NCBI RefSeq assembly: GCF_000374585.1
Contig: NZ_KB894651.1
Location: 93,975-157,974, forward strand
Length of the DNA: 64,000 nt
Origin: Phocaeicola barnesiae DSM 18169 = JCM 13652
Lineage (GTDB): Bacteria; Bacteroidota; Bacteroidia; Bacteroidales; Bacteroidaceae
Reading direction: 5' to 3'
This document shows, piece after piece, positions 55,688 through 63,434 of the stretch. Made by a program: the position numbers and the translations under genes. Below the pieces are notes generated by a model that searched no databases, had not been told where the DNA came from, and was given only the letters and a program-made list of their open reading frames with translations. Numbering within the stretch: position 1 is the first letter of the stretch; each line of letters starts with the position of its first letter.

Positions 55688-56299
55688 CTATTTGTTCCGC
55701 CGGTATTGCTTCTCGTCGTCCGTATCCATTTTCCGCAGCAGGGCTTCACGCAGGCGGTCGATGAAATAGGTGCGGTCATCCGCTTTGCGGCGGCGCATCC
55801 GGGCATAGTAGCTCGATGCGTTCTTCACATCCACGCCCAGTGCGCTGCACACATATTCCACCACTTGCTTGAGCGTGATTTCGCCGTCATTGAACAGCTT
55901 CAGTTCATGGCAGGCATAAAGCAGTTCGACAAGGTGGATGGCGTCGTCCGTCCACAGCACGGGAGGCCCGTCGCCGGGCGGACGGGCTTCTCCGTTTCCG
56001 GAACCCGCCCGTCTTTTTTCCATCCTTTCCATCGTGTTTTCCACATACATGATAGCTCCCACCACGTGGCAGTAGCACACCAGATGGCTCTGCCCGTTGT
56101 TGTGGTAGCGTTCCCGCAGGATGGTCAGCCGGAACTTCGTGTATTGGAGATGGAGGAACACGCAGGTGTGGTTGCCGTGTTCCTCATGCAGATGGCTGAG
56201 GTGGCGTATGAAATCGTCGCTTGCCTCATTCAGCCTTTCGGTATCGCAATCCCCCTGTTCCAGCAACAGCAGGTAGGGGCACAGATAGAAGATATCCAT
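55688..56299 (-). CDS. RteC-domain regulatory protein
   Basis: This 203-residue protein carries the RteC pattern: LVELLYACHELKLFNDGEIT near residue 125, then VDVKNASSYYARMRRRKADD and FIDRLREALLRKMD. RteC activates excision of CTnDOT-type elements, so this protein probably controls excision or transfer of the ICE. It is convergent with mobC, only 1 nt apart. The sensor-regulator genes rteA and rteB are not seen in the window. Confidence 0.75.
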   Translation of the reverse strand: MDIFYLCPYLLLLEQGDCDTERLNEASDDFIRHLSHLHEEHGNHTCVFLHLQYTKFRLTILRERYHNNGQSHLVCYCHVVGAIMYVENTMERMEKRRAGSGNGEARPPGDGPPVLWTDDAIHLVELLYACHELKLFNDGEITLKQVVEYVCSALGVDVKNASSYYARMRRRKADDRTYFIDRLREALLRKMDTDDEKQYRRNK

Positions 56300-56358
56300 A
56301 TGAAACTATTTTTGTCGGTTATGGATGACAAAAATAGCGACGGGGACAGGCGCGGCTG

Positions 56359-56382
56359 TTCCGCTTTTCGCCGGAAATGCCG
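56359..56382. repeat. 24-bp repeat at the 3' end of the AraC gene
   Basis: TTCCGCTTTTCGCCGGAAAT and the following GCCG match 22 of 24 bases with the copy at 57304-57327 upstream of the same gene. Both contain a TTTCCGCCGGAAA-like palindrome. Confidence 0.75.
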
Positions 56383-57240
56383 TCACTCGCCCAGATAGAA
56401 CTTCCGCCGTTCCTCGCACAGCTCGTCGTACAGCTCCTTGTGCAGCTCGCTGGGGCTTTGCTTCATCTGTCCCGTGCAGAACTCCCAGAACCGGTTGGCC
56501 GACTCGAAGCCGTTCTTCTCGGCTATCTCCCTGAGCGGGCGGTCGTAGTGGTATTTCAAGTCCCGCCGTATCTGACCGATGCGCTGCTCCTGCAACCATT
56601 TGTTGGCGGACTTCCGGTAGATTCTGCTGAATTTCTCGCGGAAGGTCGATACGCTCATGCAGAGCATCCCCGCCAGTTCCTCCACGCTGTTCGTGCGGTA
56701 GCTGTAACGGTTCACCTTCAGCCGGAACACGGCGGCATACAGGGGCTTCAGCCGTTTCTCGGCATGTTGCAGCTCCGCTTCGGTGAGCGGTGTGGGCTGG
56801 CGGCTTATCTGCTTGCGCCGCTCCACAAAGAAATAGTCGCACACCTCGTTGCACAGATTGTACAGGGGGCGGGGGATGCCGGTCTGGTACAGCACGTCGC
56901 ACAGGTAGAGCATCTCCGGCGTGCGGCAGGCTTTCCGCCAAGGCTCTGCCAGTTCGTGCAGCAGCCGGTTCTGCACCTCCGTGTCTTCCGACAGGGCGAG
57001 CAGCATCAGCAGCGGGCGGCATCCGGGAGCCGACACCTCCGGCAGCGCGGGCTGTCCCGTCAGTAGGTCAAGGATGTGGTGGCATAGCCTTGTGTCCCGC
57101 GCGTAGGGTTCCAGCGCGAGGTAATGCTTCGGGGTGCGGGCTTTCAGCAGCCCTTTCATTTCTCCGCACAGGGCGGCGGTGGTCTGTTCCAAGCCTGCCG
57201 GGGCGGTGGCGGACAACTGTTCGATGAAGTCTGTATTCAT
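56383..57240 (-). CDS. AraC-family transcriptional regulator
   Basis: From ATG 57240 (MNTDFIEQLSATAPAG) the protein is 285 residues. The C-terminal third is a double helix-turn-helix of AraC type: NSVEELAGMLCMSVSTFREKF and the second LREIAEKNGFESANRFWEFC. The N-terminal 180 residues are helical with no recognised ligand domain. A frame reaching 57330 adds an Arg-rich start and is less likely. Two near-identical 24-bp repeats flank the gene, which suggests it controls itself. Confidence 0.82.
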   Translation of the reverse strand: MNTDFIEQLSATAPAGLEQTTAALCGEMKGLLKARTPKHYLALEPYARDTRLCHHILDLLTGQPALPEVSAPGCRPLLMLLALSEDTEVQNRLLHELAEPWRKACRTPEMLYLCDVLYQTGIPRPLYNLCNEVCDYFFVERRKQISRQPTPLTEAELQHAEKRLKPLYAAVFRLKVNRYSYRTNSVEELAGMLCMSVSTFREKFSRIYRKSANKWLQEQRIGQIRRDLKYHYDRPLREIAEKNGFESANRFWEFCTGQMKQSPSELHKELYDELCEERRKFYLGE

Positions 57241-57303
57241 AAGCGGTATGTTTTTTATTGTTCGATGAATTCGTAAAGATAACCGGTTGCACGTGTCCGC
57301 TTG

Positions 57304-57327
57304 TTCCGATTTCCGCCGGAAATGCCG
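57304..57327. repeat. 24-bp repeat upstream of the AraC gene
   Basis: TTCCGATTTCCGCCGGAAAT plus GCCG is the second copy of the repeat at 56359-56382 (two mismatches). It contains the palindrome TTTCCGCCGGAAA and lies about 65 nt before the start codon, a good operator position. Confidence 0.75.
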
Positions 57328-57420
57328 CACAGTAGGGATTTAGCTTGTTTATGTTTATCGTTCCCTGCCAAATGCCTTTAATTTGCCCGGTTTGCTCATT
57401 GTTTCATTCATCCAAAACGA

Positions 57421-57615
57421 TTATGTTCTCCAAAATGCAAAATAAAGCAGGATAATCCCCAGCGCAATTCCACAAAAGACAAGACCTGTCAAGAGAAAGA
57501 GCCAATCCGGATAATGAAAGTCAATCTCCTTGTAAGGAATGGCAGTTTTCTTCACATACTTGTTCCATGCCCATATAAGAACTCTACCCAATCTTTCTGC
57601 TGTAATATAGTCCAT
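57421..57615 (-). CDS. Small membrane protein, function unknown
   Basis: From ATG 57615 (MDYITAERLGRVLIWAWNKY) the protein is 64 residues with a strong hydrophobic helix (about 38-62) and an earlier amphipathic stretch. An upstream ATG at 57648 adds 11 residues. It is AT-rich and unlike the tra genes in composition. I do not know the family; it lies downstream of the next cargo gene on the same strand. Confidence 0.5.
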   Translation of the reverse strand: MDYITAERLGRVLIWAWNKYVKKTAIPYKEIDFHYPDWLFLLTGLVFCGIALGIILLYFAFWRT

Positions 57616-57756
57616 AATTATTTTACTTTCCAATTTGAATTTCCTCATGCGCTACTAAGCAACAGATAAAAAGTCGCCAACTGGACAACAAGGGAAACGA
57701 CATAGATACAGTAATAGAACAGACAAATGATTTGGTGGAAAACAACCGTTCAGGGG

Positions 57757-58179
57757 TTATCTTCCTTTGTTTCCAATGAATTTGCTTTTATATATGGCGT
57801 ACTCTACAGTGTAAGTAGCCAGCTTCACACCTAAGAACATGCCTACAAGCAATATATATGCTACAAAACAAAAATGATTATACATGAGGTCTGTTAAGAA
57901 GACAGGTATCAATAGGGCTATGATTGTAGCGTTCTGAAACCATTTCTGTACTTTCAATAACAGGTCAATGTATAAGTGATTTTCTATGTAGCTGAAACCC
58001 CATCTATAATTATGACGTTTCAGATAAGACAACGAGAACCATAGTCCTACAAGTGAAGCGATAATAGCTACTTGCCACCATGCCCCCATGTATGGGAACA
58101 TACTTTTTAAGAATGTCAGCAAAACAATGCCTATTATGCTACATTCATATACAATTCTTACTTTTGTTGTATTATTCAT
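57757..58179 (-). CDS. Membrane protein in defence-type cargo region
   Basis: This 140-residue protein has four membrane helices (about 11-29, 35-52, 82-98 and 103-122). It is AT-rich and follows a full leader (promoter, hairpin, CAGGTGT element) at 58.19-58.33 kb, the same kind of leader that precedes the cassette array. I see no attC-like repeat with matching ends, so it is not a clear cassette. Membrane-embedded immunity proteins exist, but no evidence here shows that role. Confidence 0.55.
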   Translation of the reverse strand: MNNTTKVRIVYECSIIGIVLLTFLKSMFPYMGAWWQVAIIASLVGLWFSLSYLKRHNYRWGFSYIENHLYIDLLLKVQKWFQNATIIALLIPVFLTDLMYNHFCFVAYILLVGMFLGVKLATYTVEYAIYKSKFIGNKGR

Positions 58180-58208
58180 ATATGTACGTTATTTGTTTAT
58201 TGACAACA

Positions 58209-58330
58209 ACACCTGCCAAGCATCGGACATTCCACCAACCCGCACCATGCGGGGCGAATATCCTAACCTCCATGCCCCAAAGGTACGAAAAGAATCGGAG
58301 AAACAAACCAAACGGTTTGGAAAAGTCGCA
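58209..58330 (-). promoter_or_regulatory. Cassette-type leader, copy 2: promoter, hairpin, CAGGTGT element
   Basis: On the minus strand TTTG (58307-58304) and TAccTTTG (58285-58278), 18 nt apart, form a promoter. It is followed by a CCCGCA/TGCGGG hairpin (58253-58239) and CAGGTGT (58215-58209). The segment is highly similar over about 115 bp to the copy at 63525-63645. The junction 13 nt after CAGGTGT does not begin with TTA, unlike the other two leaders. Confidence 0.7.
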
Positions 58331-58568
58331 AAAGAGTTGGCGGAAGGGGAAGAAAGGCTGTAGGCATCCTGCCATTTCCCCCGCCAACCACCGGAGCCAT
58401 CAGCCTTGAAACTGGCGAAAAAGGAAATGCCGCTTTCTCTTTTTCGCCGGGCACATACTTTGCTGCCGATGGAAACAGGTTTAAGCCAGTTTGGATGTAT
58501 ATACAAAAGGACGGACTAAACTTACGGGAGGGGATAGCAATCGGGATGCAATCCAGTGTGCCGGATTT

Positions 58569-58621
58569 GATAATGGTTTGGAAAGGAACATCGTCTGATG
58601 CTATCTTTCGTCGTTAGATAC
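58569..58621 (-). repeat. attC-like site 7 (end of cassette with gene 58621)
   Basis: On the minus strand it begins GTATCTAACGACGAAAG and ends CTTTCCAAACCATTATC, with GAAAG and CATC pairing in the middle. The first eight bases are the exact complement of the start of the same cassette (TTAGATAC at 59080-59073). Confidence 0.75.
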
Positions 58622-59064
58622 TAATTTATGGTTTCAAGAATATTGCCCGATACTATATTTTGAACGCCACTGAATATATCACTGCCGTAATAATAAACAA
58701 GATTGTCATAATCAGCCCACACTTGCTCTTGTTCATCTAACCATACGGTTAAATAACCGGGATGAATGTCTGCCAAATAAATAACCTTATTGACCTTTAA
58801 CTTCAAAGCCTGTTTTTGCATAGCTTCCGGACTGTATTTCTTTATTTTCTTGAAATCAAAATAAAGAATATCATACTGGTTCAACTTTAATTTCATGTTA
58901 TAGAATAGAGCAATTTTGCTTATAATCCTTTCATTCAAAGGATAATCAAACTTTGAATAGGATTGTCTTAACTTGTTTATATAACAATCCTGCATCATTT
59001 GAAAATTAAACTCGTCCCAATGGTTATGAACAAGTATTTCCTTTATTACGGTTGGTATATTCAT
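58621..59064 (-). CDS. Cassette gene: hypothetical small protein (possible immunity protein)
   Basis: This 147-residue soluble acidic protein starts MNIPTVIKEILVHNHWDEFN. Its size, AT-rich composition and position in a cassette array suggest an immunity protein against an interbacterial toxin. I recognise no family firmly. The cassette runs from the TTAGATAC boundary at 59080 to the attC-like site at 58569, and CAGGTGT stands 13 nt before the boundary, as in front of the main array. Confidence 0.6.
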   Translation of the reverse strand: MNIPTVIKEILVHNHWDEFNFQMMQDCYINKLRQSYSKFDYPLNERIISKIALFYNMKLKLNQYDILYFDFKKIKKYSPEAMQKQALKLKVNKVIYLADIHPGYLTVWLDEQEQVWADYDNLVYYYGSDIFSGVQNIVSGNILETIN

Positions 59065-59072
59065 TTCTAATT

Positions 59073-59100
59073 GTATCTAATATATCCCAAACAACACCTG
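59073..59100 (-). other. attI-like junction before the 58621 cassette
   Basis: CAGGTGT (59100-59094 on the minus strand) is followed by 13 nt and then the cassette start TTAGATAC (59080-59073). The same CAGGTGT-N13-TTA spacing is found at 63463-63443. Confidence 0.6.
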
Positions 59101-59133
59101 CCAAGCACCAATCCCCCGCCAACTCACTTTTCC

Positions 59134-59257
59134 GAGTTGCCCAACTCGTTTCCGTGAGTTGCCCGACTCACCGAGCTGAGTTGCCCAACTCAGAACTTTG
59201 AGTTGCCCAACTCACGATTTCAAGTTGCCCGACTCACGGAAACGGGTCGGGCAACCT
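59134..59257. repeat. 22-bp-period palindromic repeat, array 3 (6 units)
   Basis: 14-bp units start at 59134, 59156, 59178, 59200, 59222 and 59244, exactly 22 bp apart. GAGTTGCCCAACTC is the best copy and is a palindrome apart from its central CC; the last unit is inverted. The array follows the stop of the HU-like gene. Confidence 0.9.
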
Positions 59258-59272
59258 GCCGGGGCGAGTCGT

Positions 59273-59749
59273 TCAGACTTCGGACGGGGTTTCCGTCTCG
59301 TCGTCCTGCACGGAGGGAAGCCCTTCCTCGTCATCGCCGCCGGAAGCCGTGCCGCCTTCCACGATTTTGTCCAGCCACACGAAGTCCGCCTTCTGCATGG
59401 CGGCTTTCATCTCGTCGGCGGGCTGGAAGTTGATGTTCACCCGCTTCACGTTGTGGGCGGTGAGGTCTTCCTTGCGCTCGGCGCCCTCGGTGTTGAGGGT
59501 GATGTTGAACGTGCCCCAGTCGCCCAGCTTCACGCTCTTGCCGTCCAGCAGCAGGCGTTGCACCACCTTGCGCAACTGGCGTATCGCCATCGCCGCCTCC
59601 ATCGGGTTGAGGGTCGTCTCGTCGGCTATCAGCATAGCCACTTCGTTCTCGTCCACCATCTTGGTGGTGTACTGAACGGGATACCATTTCTTAGGCTCGT
59701 CCGGTTCTGACGGGTTGATGCGTTGTACCGCTTTCAAAAAAATGCTCAT
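59273..59749 (-). CDS. HU-family (HU-HIG) DNA-binding protein
   Basis: This 158-residue protein has the HU/IHF fold pattern seen in Bacteroidales HU-HIG proteins: AMAIRQLRKVVQRLLLDGKS, LGDWGTFNITL, and VNINFQPADEMKAAMQKADF. An acidic tail follows. HU-like proteins bend DNA and can assist recombination. It sits at the downstream end of the cassette array (after site 1), where no matching attC-like repeat exists, so it is probably flank rather than a cassette. A role in cassette recombination is speculative. Confidence 0.8.
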   Translation of the reverse strand: MSIFLKAVQRINPSEPDEPKKWYPVQYTTKMVDENEVAMLIADETTLNPMEAAMAIRQLRKVVQRLLLDGKSVKLGDWGTFNITLNTEGAERKEDLTAHNVKRVNINFQPADEMKAAMQKADFVWLDKIVEGGTASGGDDEEGLPSVQDDETETPSEV

Positions 59750-59770
59750 TGTCGTTTGTTTTTAAGGGGT

Positions 59771-59825
59771 TTATAATGGTTTAGCAGAGAACGGCGTTAG
59801 TCCGTTATCCCGGCTTGTTATGAAC
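59771..59825 (-). repeat. attC-like site 1 (end of cassette with gene 59826)
   Basis: Minus strand: starts GTTCATAACAAGC, contains AACGG/CCGTT arms, and ends GCTAAACCATTATAA. The first eight bases complement the start of its own cassette (TTATGAAC at 60185-60178). Confidence 0.8.
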
Positions 59826-60161
59826 TTACTTTACCTCTTGTGCCTTTTTATAATTTGCATAGCGAACATTTAGAGTGTCCCGCCATTCTTGACTTGGGCA
59901 AGAGTTTATTAATTGAATGTACCTATCATCATCAACACAAACGGACTCTACAAGTCTTAGTAAGCTCCACTGCAAATCATAAAAAGCATTTTCAGGGAAG
60001 ATTTGTACCAGCACCATAGCTTCATCGAATGATATAGGGAGTTGTATTTGCTCTAATAAAGCATCATAAGTGTTTACCAATTCATCAATGCTATCAGAAT
60101 CATTGATACTTTCATTAGGCATACGACCTAAATCTTTCAACTGTAAAATTTCATTTCTCAT
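59826..60161 (-). CDS. Cassette gene: Imm30-like immunity protein
   Basis: This 111-residue soluble acidic protein has the segment LQWSLLRLVESVC and the end SCPSQEWRDTLNVRYANYKK, which I recall as typical for the Imm30 immunity family (a hydrophobic HxIE-like helix followed by an EW-L-R pattern). Immunity proteins bind and block specific toxins delivered by rivals. It is flanked by attC-like sites 1 and 2. The family call is tentative; a search would settle it. Confidence 0.6.
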   Translation of the reverse strand: MRNEILQLKDLGRMPNESINDSDSIDELVNTYDALLEQIQLPISFDEAMVLVQIFPENAFYDLQWSLLRLVESVCVDDDRYIQLINSCPSQEWRDTLNVRYANYKKAQEVK

Positions 60162-60177
60162 ATCGTGTACTCTAATT

Positions 60178-60232
60178 GTTCATAATGGTTAGCAGGGAAC
60201 GGCTTGTCCGTTATCCTGCGTTGTTAGCTGTA
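60178..60232 (-). repeat. attC-like site 2 (end of cassette with gene 60239)
   Basis: Minus strand: starts TACAGCTAACAACGCAGG, with GCAGG/CCTGC and AACGG/CCGTT arms around ACAAG, and ends GCTAACCATTATGAAC. First nine bases complement TTAGCTGTA at 60981-60973. Confidence 0.83.
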
Positions 60233-60238
60233 TTTTAG

Positions 60239-60964
60239 TCAAAAGTCATGTAACACAAACAGACTTTTAACAAAATAATTTTCTACTGTCCATACGGCAT
60301 AATATCCACCTGCACCGTCACTGTTCTGTGTGCTGATGAACAGTGTATTCCCTTTACCCAATGCCACGACAACATTGTTCGGGCTTGGTTCATACAGATG
60401 CGCTATATATACTGTTGGAAATTCCAATATTCCGGCAGGATGCTTGACAGTGATAGACGCATATTCTTCATGCGGAATATTATTCTCTATGCCTATCAAG
60501 TCAGAACAACCGTCAATGCTCCGAATAAAACCTGTTCCCAAATCGTAAACAATGGTGTGTCTTTGGGGATTAAAATCTTGGAAGCCTATTTCTACGATTA
60601 ATGTGTCGTTGGCATATACAAGATATTTATCCGTACTTTGCGGCTGTTTCTTCAACTGTGGCAAATCAGCCAAATAACGAATGCGGTTTTTATGAATTTC
60701 TCCTGTATGAGTGTTTCCATTCGGGTATGTCTTGGTTATGCCCGTTTCTGTTCCATATTCTACGCTATGCCATTCTTTATGGCTCTTTTGTGCATCCCAA
60801 TCAACAAACACATGATTATCCAATAATTTGCCTATTACCGTTCCACTTATGTCACGTACATTTGTATATCCGTCCGCATCCTGAATGACACCGAAGAAAC
60901 GCTGTTGTGCTTGTGTAGGCAGACAAAGCAGAAATGCCAATATATAGAAAATAATCTTTTTCAT
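60239..60964 (-). CDS. Cassette gene: exported SH3-like protein
   Basis: This 241-residue protein has a signal peptide (1-19, ending PTQAQ) and an SH3-like start (DADGYTNVRDISGTVIGKLL, residues 29-48), followed by a beta-rich region. It acts in the periplasm. A periplasmic immunity protein against a wall- or membrane-active toxin would fit its cassette neighbours; this is inference. It is the longest exported product in the array. Confidence 0.6.
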   Translation of the reverse strand: MKKIIFYILAFLLCLPTQAQQRFFGVIQDADGYTNVRDISGTVIGKLLDNHVFVDWDAQKSHKEWHSVEYGTETGITKTYPNGNTHTGEIHKNRIRYLADLPQLKKQPQSTDKYLVYANDTLIVEIGFQDFNPQRHTIVYDLGTGFIRSIDGCSDLIGIENNIPHEEYASITVKHPAGILEFPTVYIAHLYEPSPNNVVVALGKGNTLFISTQNSDGAGGYYAVWTVENYFVKSLFVLHDF

Positions 60965-60972
60965 GCTTCTAT

Positions 60973-61032
60973 TACAGCTAATGGTTTGGTGAGAAACAGC
61001 GTTTAGCTGTTGGCTCGACCTTGTTAGATATA
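60973..61032 (-). repeat. attC-like site 3 (end of cassette with gene 61034)
   Basis: Minus strand: starts TATATCTAACAAGG, with AACAGC/GCTGTT arms, and ends ACCAAACCATTAGCTGTA. First nine bases complement TTAGATATA at 61494-61486. Confidence 0.8.
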
Positions 61033-61033
61033 T

Positions 61034-61477
61034 TTAAGGAATCTTGGGAGATAAACAGTGTTCTTGTAGCCATTCTTCCTCTTGTTCTTTAGTAATTCCA
61101 TACTTTGAGTACTCATCTTCATAGCCCTCATGCCACATATAATAGTGAGAACCTTCATTTGCGAGAAATATTTCTTCTGCTCGTGCAATAGTGCTACAAT
61201 AAGAAATATAAAGAGGAGAAATAGAAGCAAACATACTTATATCCTTAAAAGGAGTGTAAAGAACTGATTCTGTATTAGTCACAACAAATAAAGTTATATT
61301 TCTATTCTTGTCCTTACTGCAAATACATACTTCACCTTGGCTAAGCTGTGGTAAGTCACATTTCTCTTTAAGATATAAATAGAAAGACTGGATATTTGAA
61401 ATGTACTCTGGTATTTCAATATCCATCTTCTTAATAACATCCTTTATACTCACTATTATATTAACTGTATATCTCAT
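61034..61477 (-). CDS. Cassette gene: hypothetical protein
   Basis: This 147-residue soluble protein starts MRYTVNIIVSIKDVIKKMDI and has an acidic end with KYGITKEQEEEWLQEH. No domain is recognised. It is low in GC and flanked by sites 3 and 4. Its likely role, by analogy with its neighbours, is a specific immunity or defence factor. Confidence 0.55.
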   Translation of the reverse strand: MRYTVNIIVSIKDVIKKMDIEIPEYISNIQSFYLYLKEKCDLPQLSQGEVCICSKDKNRNITLFVVTNTESVLYTPFKDISMFASISPLYISYCSTIARAEEIFLANEGSHYYMWHEGYEDEYSKYGITKEQEEEWLQEHCLSPKIP

Positions 61478-61485
61478 GAATCAAT

Positions 61486-61542
61486 TATATCTAATGGCTA
61501 AGCGGGGAACGTTATTAAACGTTATCACGCTTTGTTAGTCAC
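61486..61542 (-). repeat. attC-like site 4 (end of cassette with gene 61547)
   Basis: Minus strand: starts GTGACTAACAAAGCG, contains AACGT/ACGTT arms around TTAAT, and ends CCCCGCTTAGCCATTAGATA. First eight bases complement TTAGTCAC at 61947-61940. Confidence 0.83.
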
Positions 61543-61546
61543 GTTA

Positions 61547-61909
61547 TTATTCTTGTTTATCTATAAAATCATAAAACTCATCCAAACCATATCTGGCTAA
61601 AGCATTATCTAACCATTCCTGATAACTGTCGGGGATTTCTTCACGTTCAGGATGTCCAAGCCAATACATTTCACCATATCGAGCAAGCATTGCCCAGTAA
61701 TAAAAGGGTTCGTGAGCAAAGATAGAAACAGCAATAGTACTTTCTATTGGATGTTGAATCGGATAAAAATTTTTAACCAATTGCTGTGCATTCTCTATGG
61801 TAGTATTTCCATATATAGATATGCACTCTACCAAAAGTTCGCAAAACGCTTTGTAATGAAAGATGGCTATTTCTTTTTCATCTTCTACTACTATTATATC
61901 TTTATTCAT
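61547..61909 (-). CDS. Cassette gene: small acidic hypothetical protein (possible immunity protein)
   Basis: This 120-residue soluble protein is strongly acidic (many Glu/Asp), with EPFYYWAMLARYGEMYWLGH near residue 70. Acidic small proteins rich in aromatics are typical of nuclease or toxin inhibitors. I do not recognise a family. It is flanked by sites 4 and 5. Start MNKDIIVVEDEKEIAI. Confidence 0.58.
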   Translation of the reverse strand: MNKDIIVVEDEKEIAIFHYKAFCELLVECISIYGNTTIENAQQLVKNFYPIQHPIESTIAVSIFAHEPFYYWAMLARYGEMYWLGHPEREEIPDSYQEWLDNALARYGLDEFYDFIDKQE

Positions 61910-61939
61910 ATTGCTTTAATTTATAAGTTATTTCAAGTT

Positions 61940-61996
61940 GTGACTAATGGTTTGCAGCTTGCCGCCGTTAGGCGGCACAGGTGCTTGTTATCGTCA
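61940..61996 (-). repeat. attC-like site 5 (end of cassette with gene 61999)
   Basis: Minus strand: starts TGACGATAACAAGC, with GCCGCC/GGCGGC arms around TAAC, and ends TGCAAACCATTAGTCAC. First nine bases complement TTATCGTCA at 62785-62777 or so. Confidence 0.82.
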
Positions 61997-61998
61997 TT

Positions 61999-62763
61999 TT
62001 ATACGGGTTTCATCATTATTTCAGGAATATTCCACATAGCTTTTGAATTATTCCAATCATGTTTATATTCAATTATTTCGGGATAATTCTTTTGGCAGAT
62101 TTCTGAAATAAATTGTTTGAGAATATCTTCACTGACAATAGGCTCAAATCGCCAAAACAACATAAAAGCTATACCTTTATCACATAATGGATGCCTTAAA
62201 ATATGAAAGACTGTATCTATATTTCCAAGAATGGGAAGATTACAAGCTATACCATATAAATCCATAGTTGATGAACAAGAATTTATCTGCTTATACAGAT
62301 ATTCACCAAACCAAGACTTCACGTCCTGTTCATCATAAATACTATATGGTTCTTCTCCTTTGACGTCTTTATACATAAAATCCGGAATAACAGAAATATC
62401 CTTTTTGTCGTTTGCCGGATTGTAATGTATATCTGTTTTAAGATAAAATCCATTAATATAGTTGATGATGATAATCTTTATAAGGTGGAAGACAGAGATG
62501 TCCTCTTTTATTTGAGTTTCATTCCACCTATAAACAGTAAAGTCTTGTGGTTGTGCCTGCCAAAAAATCATTAAAGCAGTAGCTTCGCTACATATAGATT
62601 GCTTCACAATCCATTCTATTAATGGTATATGAATATCCCAATTCACAACACTTGCGAGATAGTGTAGTTCGTCAGGTTCTGTTAATACAGACAACTTGTT
62701 TAAGTCAATGTTTGGATTTTCAACAATGTGGTTGTCTATATATTGTTTTATTTCATCTTTCAT
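61999..62763 (-). CDS. Cassette gene: DUF4274-like protein with two repeats
   Basis: This 254-residue soluble protein has two related segments: PDELHYLASVVNWDIHIPLI with ATALMIFWQAQP (about 30-72), and NIDTVFHILRHPLCDKGIAF with MLFWRFEP (about 180-210). The pattern resembles DUF4274, small domains often found near toxins. It is the largest cassette gene and is flanked by sites 5 and 6. A duplicated recognition domain would fit an inhibitor; that is inference. Confidence 0.65.
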   Translation of the reverse strand: MKDEIKQYIDNHIVENPNIDLNKLSVLTEPDELHYLASVVNWDIHIPLIEWIVKQSICSEATALMIFWQAQPQDFTVYRWNETQIKEDISVFHLIKIIIINYINGFYLKTDIHYNPANDKKDISVIPDFMYKDVKGEEPYSIYDEQDVKSWFGEYLYKQINSCSSTMDLYGIACNLPILGNIDTVFHILRHPLCDKGIAFMLFWRFEPIVSEDILKQFISEICQKNYPEIIEYKHDWNNSKAMWNIPEIMMKPV

Positions 62764-62780
62764 ATTTTATGAATATTGAC

Positions 62781-62834
62781 GATAATGGTTTAGCGGGGAA
62801 CGCTGTCAAGCGTTATCACGCTTTGTTACCGATA
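62781..62834 (-). repeat. attC-like site 6 (end of cassette with gene 62916)
   Basis: Minus strand: starts TATCGGTAACAAAGCG, with AACGC/GCGTT arms, and ends CCCCGCTAAACCATTATC. First nine bases complement TTACCGATA at 63443-63435. Confidence 0.85.
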
Positions 62835-62915
62835 TTTTTTACTTATTTTGATTTATAAAATTTCGATGAAGAAATGAGATAAAGCTATTTACTCGCCTTC
62901 TCTGATAAACTATAA

Positions 62916-63410
62916 TTACCATTGTTCATATTTTCTTCTACTTACTATTTTACCGTTTTTTATTTCCTCAAACCTTTCTTCAAGCAATGGGATAAAAACA
63001 ACAGCATCAAAATCAAGAAAGCGTTCTTTATATTTCAAGATAACATCTTTGAAATATAGGAATATATCATCACAAAGTGCCTTTCTTGTTTCAATTTCGG
63101 ACAAGTTATCATATTTGTCAATTGTGAGCATTTGGTCTATTATAAGTTTATCATCTTTTTTAAGGTATCTGTAAAATGATTTTAAGTTGCCACCTTCTAT
63201 ATTTTCAGAAAGGAAAAATCTAAGAATTGCGTCAATTGCAATATGACTATATTGAGGATCAAGAGTAGTTAGTTTGGTCGAATTTGATTCTTGCCAATCA
63301 AAATCGTTTAAGCCATCTATAATTTCATCTAAAATCTTTTGATTCTTAAATGCTGTTTCAGGTGTTCTACCTCCTTGCGATTGATATGTAATTCTTAAAA
63401 ATAGTCCCAT
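62916..63410 (-). CDS. Cassette gene: hypothetical protein, first in the array
   Basis: This 164-residue soluble protein starts MGLFLRITYQSQGGRTPETA and is helical with many charged residues. I recognise no family. It is the first cassette after the leader, so its expression should be highest, as in integrons where the first cassette lies nearest the promoter. Cassette limits: 63443 (TTACCGATA) to site 6. Confidence 0.57.
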   Translation of the reverse strand: MGLFLRITYQSQGGRTPETAFKNQKILDEIIDGLNDFDWQESNSTKLTTLDPQYSHIAIDAILRFFLSENIEGGNLKSFYRYLKKDDKLIIDQMLTIDKYDNLSEIETRKALCDDIFLYFKDVILKYKERFLDFDAVVFIPLLEERFEEIKNGKIVSRRKYEQW

Positions 63411-63434
63411 AATGAAATTAATTTATTTTGTTAT

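Noticed and set aside
57757..58179. Cassette status for the four-helix membrane protein gene
   Set aside because: No matching terminal 8-9-mers or full attC-like site were found at its ends, although a leader precedes it.
59134..59257. CRISPR array from regularly spaced 14-bp repeats
   Set aside because: Spacers would be only 8 bp, the repeats are too short and imperfect, and no cas gene is present.
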